This document shows positions 21,889 to 35,400 of a DNA stretch of 64,000 bases, piece by piece (position 1 is the first letter of the stretch; each line of letters begins with the position of its first letter). The position numbers and the translations under genes were made by a program. The stretch comes from Oxytricha trifallax. Taxonomy: Eukaryota > Ciliophora > Spirotrichea > Sporadotrichida > Oxytrichidae. The DNA lies in assembly GCA_000711775.1 (NCBI GenBank), contig ARYC01001860.1, positions 1-64,000 of the forward strand, in the 5' to 3' direction. The notes under the pieces were generated by a model. It was not told the DNA's origin, searched no databases, and worked only from the letters and a program-made list of their open reading frames with translations.

Positions 21889-24800
21889 TCAAACTTATTA
21901 AATGCTTGATTTCTTAGTGTTTTCTCTGAATTAAGTCCAAAATATAAAATTATAACGTAAAAGAAAATCTATATTAGTAAGATCAAGATGAGTTTGCCTG
22001 CTACTGCTATTTGTTAATCCTTAGCTTGATATATCTATTGCATAGTTTCTATTATAACTTTAGTTCTACATTCTTAATTGATCATTATGTTTGAATGAAG
22101 TGAGGGCTTTATAGTATTATGAATCATCGAGCTTGTACAAATCAGAATATTGATGGAGTGAAGAGTCATCTATTTGATTTATAAAAATTTGCTTTTCCAT
22201 TTTACGCTGCTTGCTCTTTCTTGAAGGAGTGTCATTTTACTACAAGGTTATGTATATATCGTCTTCCTAAGTTATTTCAGCTTTTAAATACATATTCTCT
22301 TCAATGATATGATTGTTAACTCCTCGAAAAGAGTCGTCATCTTCTCTTGGTTGACTATTCTGAGAATCTTAAATGCTATCCTCTTCTTCATCTATTGACA
22401 TCAAATGAATTTGTCTTTTTAAAAGTTCTTCCAGTTCTCTGACAGACGATGTCTTTCCTCCAAATTTTTCTTCTAAAACATTTAGACTTCCCTCTATCAT
22501 GTCAAGGTTAGAATTTTGATCAGACATTTTGGTTCTTATATCATTTATTAATTCCAGAAAAATTCTAGGAGAGAGAAGCTTATTTTCTATAGTAGACAAA
22601 ATCTTATTGTACTAAATTATGCCTTAGATGGCCTACTTATAAGTCTTTAGCATTTGTTCGCTTACTTTAGGGTTATACTTTCTACTTATATTTTCGATAA
22701 AGTTTGTGAAAAGCTTCATATATTCATTCAATATTAACTTAGATCTTTTGATTATGAAGACTATCTGATTAAATCTTTGAATGTTTCTTCCTATTTGCTA
22801 ATCTATGGAGGAGTATATATTTGAATTTTAATCACTCTCTCTTCTTTGATTGTTGAGAAAATCTTGTTAGAAGTTTAATTGATGATTTTCACCAAGAATT
22901 TTGGATAATGTAGTGCTCTTTTTATTGTTTTAATAATTTCTAGATGCATGAAGACTATTTTTCTTGCTTAATGATTCATGACTGTTGTTTCTAGTGAAGG
23001 TCTCATTTCTTTGGAAATTTAGCGTTGGAGGTGATGTATCATCAACCTATTCATGCTAATTAGCTAATAAACTTATATAAATAAAAGCGAAGGGATTATA
23101 ATCATCTGAGTCATTCTCTTTAAATTGCTTATCTGATTACTAAGAATTTGAAAATTTTTCTTCCTAAAATTCTTCAATAATTTCTAGCTGTTTGATCGGA
23201 AATTAAGTGACAAAATATTTCTAGTTATTTAGAACTTATGGAACTGGGCTAGAAATTTGCATCTAAAATGGTAAATTACCATCCTGAGTTGTAATGGGCT
23301 CCTTATATTCTTCTTAATCGTTTAGTAATAAATCATCAATTTATTTTTAATTTGAGGAGAGATTAGAGCTTCTATCAAAAGTAAGAATATTGTTCTACGT
23401 TAAAATTAAACTTTTTCTTAGTTCAATTTCTTTAATTTTCTCCTTAGTTTGACTAAAAGTTTTCTTTATTGTTTCAAAATTGTAGGTAGGTGAGGCTTTA
23501 GATGATTTTTCTCCGAATGAAAAGGAAGCCTGGTTAACATTTGACTTTCTCTCAAATTCTTAGTCTTATTAAACTTAGGTTAGCATTTAGCTCTTCAATT
23601 CACTGATAACTTCTGAAGATTATCTCATAGACTAGAAGTAAAATTTAATAATTAAAATGACTCTTTTAAGGAAATTTCTTATTATTAATACTTCTTAGGT
23701 TTTTAAAAACTACTTTGCATTTAAGTGTTCTATACTAAAAATGAATAATGAGATAAAAAATTATTTACAAAAAGACTTCTGAGTTCTAAAGGAATCCATT
23801 TTCCTAAATGAGACAGCAAGTAATTTTTATGTGAATATTTCATCTGAAGTCATTCCATTTTTATCTTAAATTTTCATAGTTACTTTTTTCATTAATGCAT
23901 TATTTGTCTGATTCTGCTTAATCCTGTTAAACTTATTTGAAGAGATTTGATTTAGTAAAAATTGCAAACTTAGTTTAAGATCTCTATTGAGTAGATTTTG
24001 TAATTCTTCAAGAATTTTCATTTTAAGTTCCTGCTCCTCGAGTTGACCTTTTTAGTTCATTCTATTCAACCTATCTTTTTCTCTTTCTTTTGCTATCATT
24101 TCGATGTCATTCCTAATGTCTTAGTATTGCGATACCATTTACTCCTAATATTTATACGGTAAATTATTACAATAGTACTTACAACAGTATCAATGTCAAA
24201 CATGAGTATGTAAACATTAGTCTCAGCTTTGAATGATTCAATTCTTTCCTAAATACAAATGTGTGAATAATCAAATATACTTACTCTTTTATTGAAGTAA
24301 ACGTCAGTTTCTCCAATTATTGAACCAACTGTAAATACTCGATTGCTCTGTTCATTTATTACTTCTCCACTTAAAATAAACAAAATTTCTTCAGGTTTAC
24401 TTTTCTTTTTTAATATTACAGTATCTTTCTCAAATTTCAATGGAATTAGTAAATCCAAGAAATCCAAATAGAAGTTTTAATCTCTGTTTTGTAAGAAAGG
24501 TATTTCTCTAATTGCTTCTTTATAGAGAAATAAAGCCAAGTTTGTTTTCAAAAAGGGAGGTAAAACCTTCAGAATTTTATTGATTTCGTATTCTTATGAA
24601 ATACTGATTATAGATTCACTATGAGAGAAATAGTAAGCAATTTTTCTCACGATGTTTTTGTCAAGACCAAATTTTGAATTTAATTCTTGTACTTAATTAT
24701 CTCTAGACTAGCGCTTTGACATGCTTCTATTCAAATCACTAAACTATTATAATAATAATAATAATAATAAAAAAAATTAAACTAAACTAAGAAGCTAAAG

Positions 24801-26392
24801 TACTGAGGGTGAATGAGAATACCGCTACTCCTATAATAAAAATCATGCTTGAAAACAACTTTTCCCAATAAGTGATTGGTAATATGTCTCCGTACCCTAC
24901 TGTCATAATTGTAGTAGCTGCAAAATAAAGAGATGTTATGTATTGCTTTATGTATACAAATACAAATTCTTATTAAATAAAATCTTATATATCTCACAAT
25001 ATTGCAGCAAAGGATCCTCATCCTGAAGTTTCTACTCGAATATCCAGCTCTCATTGGAATCATAATTGAAGGTTCCAACTGCTCCCCAGAAGCATCCTAC
25101 AAGATGCAGCATTAATATCAAAGACCAAACTGTAATTATTATTATTATTTAATGCTTCACGGAAATTAATACTGGGGCTTAGGCTTGCCAGATAGTTTTA
25201 TTTAGATTTTTCCTTCATCCTTTTGACTTTCAACATCATAAATCAACCCTTGCAAAACTGTTATAAGTAAATTTCTTTTATCAACTGATAGCCCAATCCA
25301 TTCAATTACTAAATTTAAAGCATAATTAATTCAAACTTAATTTAATGCAATAAATTTGAGAAACCTTCTTAATTATGGTTTTGCTTTTCTTATTCTAATT
25401 AACTTAATTCCCAACATTGCTATGAAAAGTCTGGGAGTATAGGCAAAATTAAAGATAAGGAAGTTCTACATGTCTTCTTTTAGTTAATGCCTTTAATAAT
25501 GCTTAAAAATTGAGTAGGGAATGTTTGCAATATTGTCAACAATGAAATAGGTTAACAGATAATCTTAATAATTAAAATAAAAATAAATAGTAAAATTCTC
25601 TATTTATATAAAAATTATAATTAGATAGCGCTTTGCAATTAATTTTCTATTAAAGATATAATCACCTAAATTAAGAAATAAATAATTATTATATAATCTA
25701 TCATAAAATGCATCGTATAAATTTATTGATATTTGTATTACCATCAGTATTAGTTCTGGGAATAAAAAAGGTTAATATTGAATCTATTAAGAAACAGGGA
25801 TTAATTTGTCATTAAATTCAAATTTCAATAAATAACTAAGATATTTTTATTTAAAAAAAACAGATATCCACAATCAAATCTCCCACAGCAATTGGAAGAT
25901 ATACGTATCTTTTATCTTCAAAAGACATTCTTAAGGGTGTTGTAAATTAGATCCATACTAAATTACAAAACAGAAGAAAAAATATCCATTTTTCATAGAG
26001 TTTGGAATTAGGATTAATCCACTACAAATAAAATTAAGAAATTATTTAGATAAAATAATGAGTGAGGATATAGGGGTTTGTAATTTTTTTTCTTCTAAGT
26101 ATACTTTAATATCAATTAATATTCATAAATAATTTCATTGTCACCCCTAAACTTATATACTTGATTTGAATAGGATTCTTAAATGGGATCACCTGAAACT
26201 TACATATTTCTAAAAAGAATTGGCCTAGTTTGTATCAATCAATTTATAACCGTCTGCATTTTACTATAATTCAGGCTATATACTTGGCCTCAGCCCTGGG
26301 GATTAAGATGATGCAACAATATTCTCATCCACATCCAACAATGGTGATTACATGAAATCATTTTAAAATCGCTTAGTTTGCATTCTTAACAT
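21889..26392 (-). CDS. Cyclic-nucleotide-binding voltage-type K+ channel
   Basis: Six-transmembrane K+ channel with a C-terminal cyclic-nucleotide-binding domain (CNG/HCN/EAG type), many exons. S1 is encoded near 25920-26010 (WINPNSKLYEKWIFFLLFC). An S3-S4 region near 25380-25480 contains RLFIAMLGIKLIRIRKAK, with few positive charges. The pore helix and selectivity filter read TIMTVGYGDI, GYGD at 24886-24897. The CNB fold spans about 24249-24467 (LIPLKFEKDTVILKKKSKPE; IIGETDVYF). A long Ser/Asn/Glu-rich tail follows to TGA 21889-21891. Introns of 29 nt (24969-24997) and others of 30-55 nt with GT..AG can be placed. Junctions near 23640-23750 and 25900-26190 are unresolved and may include IESs. 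ATG at 26390-26392 is the best start. Confidence 0.85.
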
Positions 26393-27378
26393 GCTGGGAT
26401 TTTTATGGGGTTAAAAACTGTTCTGTTTATGGATAGAATGCTCTGAGAAAGGCAATGTGTCTTAAGGTTTTAAATTGTTGTCATAGTGAAGAGATTTTTA
26501 ATTTTCATTTGCAGTTCCAAATGTCCCGTTACGATTAAGATTTAAAAATAAACTTGGATAATAAAAGGAATTATTTTTCAATCACTGAAGGTTTATAGTT
26601 TCTTCTTATATGAAATAAATGAAATAATATGTTATTTTATTATGATTAAATATTATTTACAAAATTCGGCTTCTAAAATAATTAACCATGTAAATTTTTT
26701 CTTATAGATAAATAAAATATTTTCTTAGAAATTGTACAATGATTGTCATAAATTCTATTTTAACTTAATAATCATCAAAATGGTGTATTTTTAAAAAGTA
26801 TCGGCATTAACATTTAAAAACAAAATAATATTCTTTTAATGCTTCTATGAAAAAAATTGATTTTGTAAGATTCTATATAACATTTAAAACTAATAAAGAT
26901 CTGTTTTTAGTTAAAATTAATGATTAAATTTAATATAAGATGCAATAAATCCTTAGCTTAACTGGAATTAAATGAGTTTGATAGGTTTTAATTATTATAA
27001 TGAACTGGCTGTAATTATTTGATAGCTAAATTTCCAGGGAAAGCCACCGCAACCTCTCGCTACAGGGTTTCACTATGTTAATGCCTATAAGCTGAATTAT
27101 CTTTAAAGGCTTTTGAGAGGAAATCCCTTGTCTCAATGAATCACTCCGCATTTTAATGACCATGTTAGCTTTTTTAAGTTATCATTTTTCGATACTATTC
27201 CATTTACTTCTCAGCTATAATATTATAAGTTTTTATAATCAATTGCTATATTACAATAAAATTCTCACTATTATTCCTCTTTAACTAACCTATTTATAGA
27301 ATTTTATAGTACTTTTTTTAAAAATGATAATTATAAATTAGCATAATGATTTTAATTTTTATTCTTTCTTATTACACT
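26393..27378. other. Spacer between K+ channel and hypothetical genes
   Basis: Mostly AT-rich. A GC-richer patch at 27035-27175 has an open plus-strand frame of about 45 codons ending at TGA, without recognisable motif or start; it may be an orphan MDS. Nothing else seen. Confidence 0.35.
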
Positions 27379-27843
27379 TCAAAATATACCACCATTAAAC
27401 AAAGCGGACTGCCACTAAGTTTCATGATTACGTTTCTTATGATAAACTTTTTCATCTCCTTCTTACACTCTGTTTCCAGCCCAATATGTATTATTTTTCT
27501 AAGATTTTTACTCAGAAACTGTGCTGTCAATTCTATTTCTTTACATAAAGTTTTTCAAAGCTTCCGCTTTTTAATTTTACGTTTTGGTTGTTGTGTTCCC
27601 ATTAGTTAAACTTTTTCTTTAAAAAGAGAAATTCCTACTCTTGATTTTAGGTTCAATGTTTGTGGACTCGGAAAACATTTGATTTTATTCTATTTGCCTT
27701 GATTCATCTTACTTAAACTTACTTGGAGAATCCAGAAATACCTGAGAACTAATATGATTCATTTATTTGATTGGATAATAAAGTTCCTCTTCATTATTGC
27801 TTAATTTTGTTGGACTTAGATCCTAATAACTTATATTAGACAT
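27379..27843 (-). CDS. Hypothetical basic, Gln/Asn-rich protein (154 aa)
   Basis: Clean frame from ATG 27841-27843 to TGA 27379-27381, with Gln coded mainly by TAA/TAG as in other genes here. Low-complexity N-terminal half, then a basic C-terminal part (KAEALKNFMQRNRIDSTVSE; WAGNRVQEGDEKVYHKKRN). No domain recognised. Its start overlaps the open end of the upstream ORF on the same strand, so it may be the C-terminal part of that gene, separated by a frame break at the G-run (27872-27878). Confidence 0.6.
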
Positions 27844-28997
27844 TAAAATTTTTTTTAATTGAATATAAGAGGGGGGGATTTTTATTCTGAACATAAATAA
27901 TTCATTTAAAAATAGCTGATGTTAACATTTTAAATATCAGGCATTGAAATATTTAAGTTACTCATAGATTCTCTATTTGGAGAGAGATTCTTCGTGTCTT
28001 ATTAAGTGGGGACTATGACAGACAAATTTTAGTCTAATCTTGATTTGAGGTATGCTTTCTTAGCGTTCACTAAATTCGGTAATGGTGGATATTAATATTC
28101 TTTATCTCTTTCCTTTTCTTTCACATCTTTAGATCTGATATTATTGATGGTCTTAGACTCGATAAGTTTATCATCATATATTTGCTTGTAATGGCTTTTA
28201 GCTGTTGAATAATCATCACTAATGAGCTAAGACGATGCCCTCACATTAGTTGTTTTAATTGGAGTTAGGAAATGCAATTCAGATTACTTACTCAGCTCAC
28301 TTGTATTAAAATTTAAATGACTTTCTTCATCAATTCTTCCCAGTGATGAATTTTGATAATTCGAATACTACTGGCTTGCTTTACCAAAACCAATGCTGTT
28401 CAGTTTATTTGGATGATTTAGGAATTTCTGATCTTAATTTTTCTTGACATACTTCCACCCTGATTTTGAGAATCTACAAGGAGTAAGTAAATAATCCTCT
28501 TCATTGTATTTGCTTGAAACATCATCGAATATCTGTTTTATCTCATCTTTTCTTACTTTGCTAGAGTCTAAAATATTTCTCTCTGTAGCTTTGGCTAATA
28601 TGTTCAATCCATAAATATCGTACATTCTGCGCTCCTTTATTTTATAATATGGATTTATAATTCTTTGTGATTTGACTGTATCCTAAATCGTCTCTTAATG
28701 AGATTGGTACTATCTCTTAGATTCAGTTTCAAAGTGACTTTACTTATCAGATTCCCAACCTATAAGATTCTTTGGTCTTAGATGCTCTTGCATTTAATTA
28801 TGCTCATATTACCAGGATCTTTTGAACTCAGGCTTTAACTATTATTATTTTTCATTTATGACTTAATTTTATTGATATTTTTGAAGCAAATTTTAGGGAA
28901 TTTTCAAACTTTATCCTCGTCTCTAGTTTTCATGTTTGCTTTGCTCAGCATTCTAATCTTCGCCATTTTATTTATATTTCGGCTAGACTTGCTGCAT
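27759..28997 (-). CDS. Hypothetical protein, Gln/Lys-rich (412 aa)
   Basis: Open from ATG 28995-28997 to TGA 27759-27761; TGA lies in frame shortly upstream, so the start is fixed. The first 130 residues are Gln/Asn/Lys-rich. The centre is more regular (YYKIKERRMYDIYGLNILAK and KVRKDEIKQIFDDVSSKYNE), with a conserved look but no domain I can name. The last 40 codons before the TGA cross a C7/A8 tract and read poorly, which supports a frame break into the 154 aa ORF downstream. Confidence 0.65.
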
Positions 28998-29463
28998 TAT
29001 CTAATTACTCTCTTCCTCTCTATTTTTCATTCTAATTTACTGTTAATCCCTTATATATTATTATCTCATGTTTTGCATCTGAGGCAATTGATACTCTACA
29101 TCTATTGATTAACTGTGATTTTAACGCTAGATTGAAGTAATTTCAGGCAATATAGTTATGTTCGGCTTATCTATGTAAGATTTATTAGAATTCTACAATA
29201 ATTCATTTGGAGAGCTATCACGATAGTTAGTTTTTGTTTTTTATATCAAACTATGATTCCTGGATATGCCTTTCTTCTGTAAGATTAGTGATTTATTTTG
29301 CATATTGGCTTAGTTTTATAATTTATTTAAAAATCTGAAACTAATTTTTATTTTCAAAGAATTAGAGGACAATATTAAAGTATTGATTGAAATCGTTTAT
29401 GAAATTAAGTAAATCATGAGTTTAATTTGAGGTAATCAATCATCATTAACAGTTTAATGACTT
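28998..29463. other. Intergenic spacer
   Basis: AT-rich spacer between two minus-strand genes. It should hold the promoter of the 412 aa ORF and the 3' end signal of the nucleoporin gene, but no motif stands out. Confidence 0.4.
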
Positions 29464-32400
29464 TCATTTTCTAGCTTTGAGGAACTTCTAATCTGAAAAG
29501 GTAGTTTTAGCAGCTTGGAAGTTGGGTCCGGAGTTGCTAGCAAAGCCAATATTTCCTCCTTGTAAATTGGTACCGAAATCATTTGAAGTTTGATTGAGGA
29601 AGCTATCTCCACCCTGACTATTCATCATATTTCCTCCGAAATTCTAATTAAATTAGCCTGGCTGTCCAAATCCCATTCCTCCACCTCCGAATACACCAGG
29701 TTGTTGTTGCTGACCAAAAGTTGATGGAGCTACACCAAAGGGAGCTGAATTTCCCCCGAATATTCCACCAGAATTTTAGACAGGCTGTTACTGCTACTGA
29801 CCAAAGTTACCGCCAAATCCTATCTGTGGAGCATTTTATGGCCCAGTTCCGCCTAACGGATTGTTTTGTTGACCGAAGAGTGGAGTGCTAGAAGAAAATA
29901 GAGGCTTGTTTTGAGCAAACAAACTACCACTACTACCACCACTTGCAAGTCCTGTTGGAAGTCCAGTAGCCTAAATAAAAATAATATAAATTCAGTCTAG
30001 GTTTGAGGTTTTGGAAACGCAGATTGGTTAGCATTTAACTGTTCTGTGGCTTAAGAAGGTTATTGCTACTGTTGATTTTGTGCACTAAATCCTGAAAAAG
30101 TCATACCTGAAGATGGTGTAATAGAAGTACCAGATCCAAAAACCTTTGCTGGAGTAGTTGTACTAGGTTTAGGTGCTTCTGTAGCTCCCAATTAGTTTTG
30201 ACCGAACCCTTGAGATAATGAAGTTCCTTGGCCAAACACTTTCCCAGTGGTTGGTGCTTATGTTTTTGGTTTACTATCAATGATTTCAATTTTTAATACT
30301 TTAAAATCTATTAAAATACTATCATCAATTGGCTACTTATCTTTCTATTCCTAGGATGATTTAACTTGGGCATCTTTCTATGCATCTGATTATAATGAAT
30401 TGATGTTTAATTAACCTGCTGCTACTGTAGTGGATTTCTTATTATCCTTTTCTTCTTCATTTGGCTTAAACTGTAGAAACTAAATACTAAAAGTTTCAAA
30501 ATTATAAATGATTTAGTGTCGTCTGCTTGTCTCTTTCCTAAGTTTAGCCCTCCTAGATTCAAAGATGTCTCAGAACTAAATAAGGAAGTGCTTGATGCTC
30601 CATTTTAGGGGTACTAGATTGAGAAATTATTAAATTAAAATATTCTAATATAAACAATACCTCCTTTAACATCTTTCAATATCTTACTATCTAGATCAGC
30701 GTTTAATTATTTTTACTTATCCTCTAAACCTTTTTATTATGCTTCTTATCCATTAGTACCTAAATTGATAGATAATGATTTCTTATTTAAATCTTCTTTT
30801 TTCTCCTCTTCCTTTGGTTTTGTTTAAAACAAGGAACTAGCTGGTTTTTAATTTTCAATTTAGCTTGCTTTTTCTTAGTCTGGCTTGTTTGAAGTAGCAG
30901 ATCCAAATAATCCTTAATTATTAAAATCATAAAATAAGTTTAGATTTTGATTTTGTGTCAAGCCTGGCTTATTAGCATCACCAAAGTTATTCAATACTGC
31001 ATTATTGATTTTCGTCTCCTCTTTTTAGGCTTAAGGCATTATGTTTGCTTAAAATCCACCATAGCTTGGTGTAGGTCCTTGTTTTTTCTTCATCATAGTG
31101 GGTGTAGGCATATCGTTATGTTCATCTTCATGCTCCTCTACTGAAGGAAGAAATTGGTTAGACATGAAACTATTCACTATTTACATGCTTGGTTTCTTTT
31201 AAGGAGCTTATTTTTGAGATGGGGACATATTTGAGGGAGATTAATTAGAGGATTGAATTTATGGTTAAGTTTGAAATGGTTGTTGTTGTTGTTAAGATTG
31301 ACTCCTAGGCTACTGCTAAATTTAGGTTTGTTAGATACTTTAATTTGCAGGATTTTGAAGTAAAATTTAATCCAATCCATTTTGTAAAAGTCTCTTGTTA
31401 TCCTAAGGTTTCACCATTTGCTACATCTTTTGTAGATACTGGTTTATGCTAAACTTATAAAGGCTTTTAAACTAATATTATATGCAAAAAATCTTTTAGT
31501 TGGTGTTTATAGCACGATCTACTGAACACTATCTTCATCAAAGTTTTACTCAAAATCTGATGCAATTTTACTCCATAAATCTCTATTCTACATTTTTCTC
31601 ATTAAATTCTCCTTCTTTAATTAGAGTTCTCTAGATGGTTGTAAATGAATCTCTTCTTTTTATGTTTCTGGTTCTTCGATTAGATTTTCTTCATTAAAGT
31701 CGTACTTATTTAACTTGGGTTTCTTAGATTGAGAACTACCGTACACATTTCCATAGTAATATCCAGCATGATTATCCATGTCACTTGGACCCTAATTATA
31801 GAGTTTTTCTTCCTGCAATTACCTGCAAATTTATTGCTTACTTCTAGTTTGAATCACTTAAGTCATGATGGCCCTCTTTTTAGCTTCCATAATGTCTCTA
31901 GTCATGTTTTGTTATTACAAAAGCTGGGTTTAAGGGGAAAGAGTAGGTTGACTCAAGAGTTATCTCTATTAACCCACTAAATATTTAGAGGTACTCTAAG
32001 TTAATTTATTGCATTGCTGCAATTTTAATTTTATAATTTAACTAAAAGATTATATTTAAAATGAATTAATGATTGTAATGCTCTCTGTGTCTAGAGGATT
32101 CTATCCAAAGTGCTCTAATCTTAGCTAAATTATTGTCCTTTGAAACATGCTTCGTCTATTTTATCAAAAATTTTCGAAGCCCTATCTTCAACTGCGATAA
32201 TATTACTTTTCTATTCATTGGAAAGACCTCCTGCATTGTTATTGTTAAACTCTCTAAAAATCAAAAGCTACTTCAATGAACCTGCACTAAGATTCTTCCT
32301 CAAGTCGTCATTAAACTATAAAGTTTGCAATTCAATTTTAGCTTTGTGTAGCTCTTCTTTAAATTGATTGACTTTTAGCGCATTGCTTTTTAATTGATCA

Positions 32401-35400
32401 ATATTCTTTGAGATTTCGGCTCTTGTTTCATCCAAATTTAACCCAATTTGTTAATTTTTAACTTATAAGTTATTTGTGAAATAACTCGTATCGATATTAT
32501 TGTTTTTGAATTCTAAAGACAGTTGCTCAATGGTAGGGAGTTTAGATTATATATCTTAGAGTAAAGCAACTACAGTTTTATTATAAGTTTGGCAAAGGTC
32601 TTAGTCATATCTACTAGCAACAATGTTTATGGGGGTTTATTTTGGTTATTGATGAGGTCTTATTTATTGATAAATTTGCTGTTATTGCTAGGATTTAACC
32701 TCTTCATTAGAAGCTACTTTATTCTAAATGTTGTTGGAAATATTTTGACCTCCAAAGTTGTTGTTAGAAGTCTGATTGTTCTATTGTCTGGTAGAATTAA
32801 TTTAATTTGTAGAATCTAGAGATATAAATATATATATTAATAAACATAAAGATGTTTGAAGGGTACTAAGTCCAAATTAAGGTTCCTTTTTGTCAATTAA
32901 AATAAATTATTTAATAATTATAAAATGTCAGTTTTTGCTTAATTGTCGAAAAGAGAAGCAGAACTGAAGTTTTTATTTGCTGAACCTCCTATATTAACTC
33001 CTTGTCCTCCAATTACACTCTTATTCTCTTCCTATTTTGCTGCAAACAAGTTCGCACTGCCAAAATTAGTTTGGCCAATTTAATTAGTGACAGTATTTGA
33101 TTAAACTGGGATCTTATTAGCTATTGTGCTCACAGGTTAGCCAAATACAGATTAAGTTGAGCTAATATTTGAATTACTTTATGGTACCTATTAAGTAACT
33201 GGTTTAGATACAGCTTGCACGAGAGAATTTTATTAGGGTTGTACTAGAGGATTTTATTAGGCTTGCACATAAGCATTTGATAAGGGTTATGTTAAAGGTT
33301 TAGCCTAGGGTTGAACATGAGTATTAGAATTTTAGTTAGATTGCGATTAACTTTTGTCAAGTAAATTTGAAGTTTGGCTTCCAGGATTTGATTATCCTTG
33401 TTTAAAAAAATGAATATATATATTTCTGCTCTTCTGGCTTTTATTAACCAAACATGACTGTTGATGGAGCTCCAATGCCCTTAAATATAAAAATAGAGCT
33501 TTTGAGTTTCAATCTAAGCTGGAGGTTATTTCTTCTCCTCTTCTTTCTAAATTGGTTTTGTTTGTTAAACTAAAGTTGACTATTTCTATTCTTCCTTACT
33601 TTCCTCTTAAACTCTATTCTGAACATTTTGAATACTTGGTTAAATTGAATTAGTTGTAGCTAAGTTAATATCTTAAGGAATATAGAGTAATTCTTCATCT
33701 TTAAATGGAGCATAAATGACCATAGCTTCTTAAATATCTCCATCTATGCCAAGTTGCATTAAAAATGGAGGGAATTTTAATTCAACGATGCAGTCTTTCA
33801 TATCTAAACTGTATAATTAAGGAAGCTGAGGTATTTTAAACTTAACTAGTGACACGCCTTGATATATTCCGAAATTATCTTAAGGATTGAAGCCTCTTGG
33901 GAAAGAAATTGTAAATTTATAGTTTTTGAAATCAAAGAAACATGAAATATCTCCATTTTAAATTTTAAATGTGAGAGGTTCCGCACATTAAGAAACTCCT
34001 AATATGCCGATGTAGTCATTCTTAAGCTACTCTGACTGATATGGATTTACGTAATGTAGCTTAAAAGTTGGAGGGTTAAAGTCATTGTTGTGCTATTAAT
34101 CATTCTAAACCCCAAAACCCCTTTAAAATTAAAATTATAATTAAATTATTTTATTGTTAGGACAGACAATTCTCCTTTAATTTTACGAGTTTGATATGAA
34201 AATTTTATGTTCATGGTTTAAATGTTAAGATTTAAGAGAATAAAATATAAATTTGGGTATTTTATGACTCTGATCAAATAGATTCCAAATTATTTCTGAT
34301 GCGATGCAATGAAATGAATAGATTGATCAACACAAAAGTTGTTTAGAATAACATTTATTTAGCAAGCTTCTACTTTTAAAAAAAAATAATATAAAGTTTA
34401 TAATTATTAATTTTAAATATACCAAAGATTAATTTTCTAAAGTTTACTTAGTCTATATTTAATTAGTGAAGAACTCGAAATTTAACTATGTTTTTAAGTA
34501 ATTATTTCAAATTAATTGAAAAAAATATGTAAAAGAATTGTATAGTAGTTTATTATTTATTAATATTGATAGCTTCTTGCAGGCTAACACAATTAATTTG
34601 TAAACGCTAATGCATTTTTTAGTTCAATTTAAATGAATTGTTAAATATTTATATCTGTAAAGCCTGATATAACATGATTTATAATTTTATTTTTTAGAGG
34701 CGATACAATTGTTTTAATAACACACTGTTTTAATGGCAAGCTGGCATAGATTGGCTATAGATTCCTGGAGAAGGTAATTACTATGTCGGTACTCCCTTTT
34801 AAAAAATGATTTTTCTACTAACAGGCACAGGAATCCCTAACGAGTGATTTTGACGGCACCTCTACTCTCCTTTAGCCACCAAGCTCCAGGATACATCCTG
34901 GAGAGTCACATTAAGACTCAAAATTTTTTCAAGCGGCAACAACGATGTGTTGGTTAGAGAGGACTGGGCTATAATTATAATTATTTTTGTTATTGAAAGA
35001 AAAATATTTTAATAATAAAAATAAAACTGCTTAAATTTTTTAAATTGCTCTATGCTAATTTGTTCCCTATTAAATTAATCAATAAATAATAAAATTCCCT
35101 TATTTGATCTATTAGTTTGTTTAGTAATAATTTTCAATTTCCTTTCGACAAGATATTTTTTAATTTATTTATGACCATATTATTATTAAAAAGAAAATAA
35201 ATAAAAAAATAATTTCTTTTAAATCGTTTTGCAAATCTATATTTTTATATTTACTTCTTTAATACCTATGACTATAAAATTATGAATAAACTAAATAAAT
35301 AAAAAAATTTAAAATCGCTAAATTTCAAATTTTTATAGAAACTAAAGTGAAATAGAAAATTAATTATTGTAGAAATACAATTGATTTGGGAAAAGAATTT

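Noticed and set aside
24745-24775. TAA trinucleotide run as a separate feature
   Set aside because: It lies within an AT-rich intron of the K+ channel gene and is ordinary low-complexity sequence.
27346-27609. Plus-strand 87 aa frame resembling a membrane protein
   Set aside because: Antisense shadow of the 154 aa minus-strand ORF.
28872-29108. Plus-strand 78 aa frame with hydrophobic stretches
   Set aside because: It is antisense to the well-supported minus-strand 412 aa ORF.
34110-34214. Separate gene starting at ATG 34214 with an intron ending at the G4T4 motif
   Set aside because: The intron would be in phase, but the alternative join across the element explains the missing stop at 39545, both ATT copies and the domain order better. 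Kept as the main competing model.
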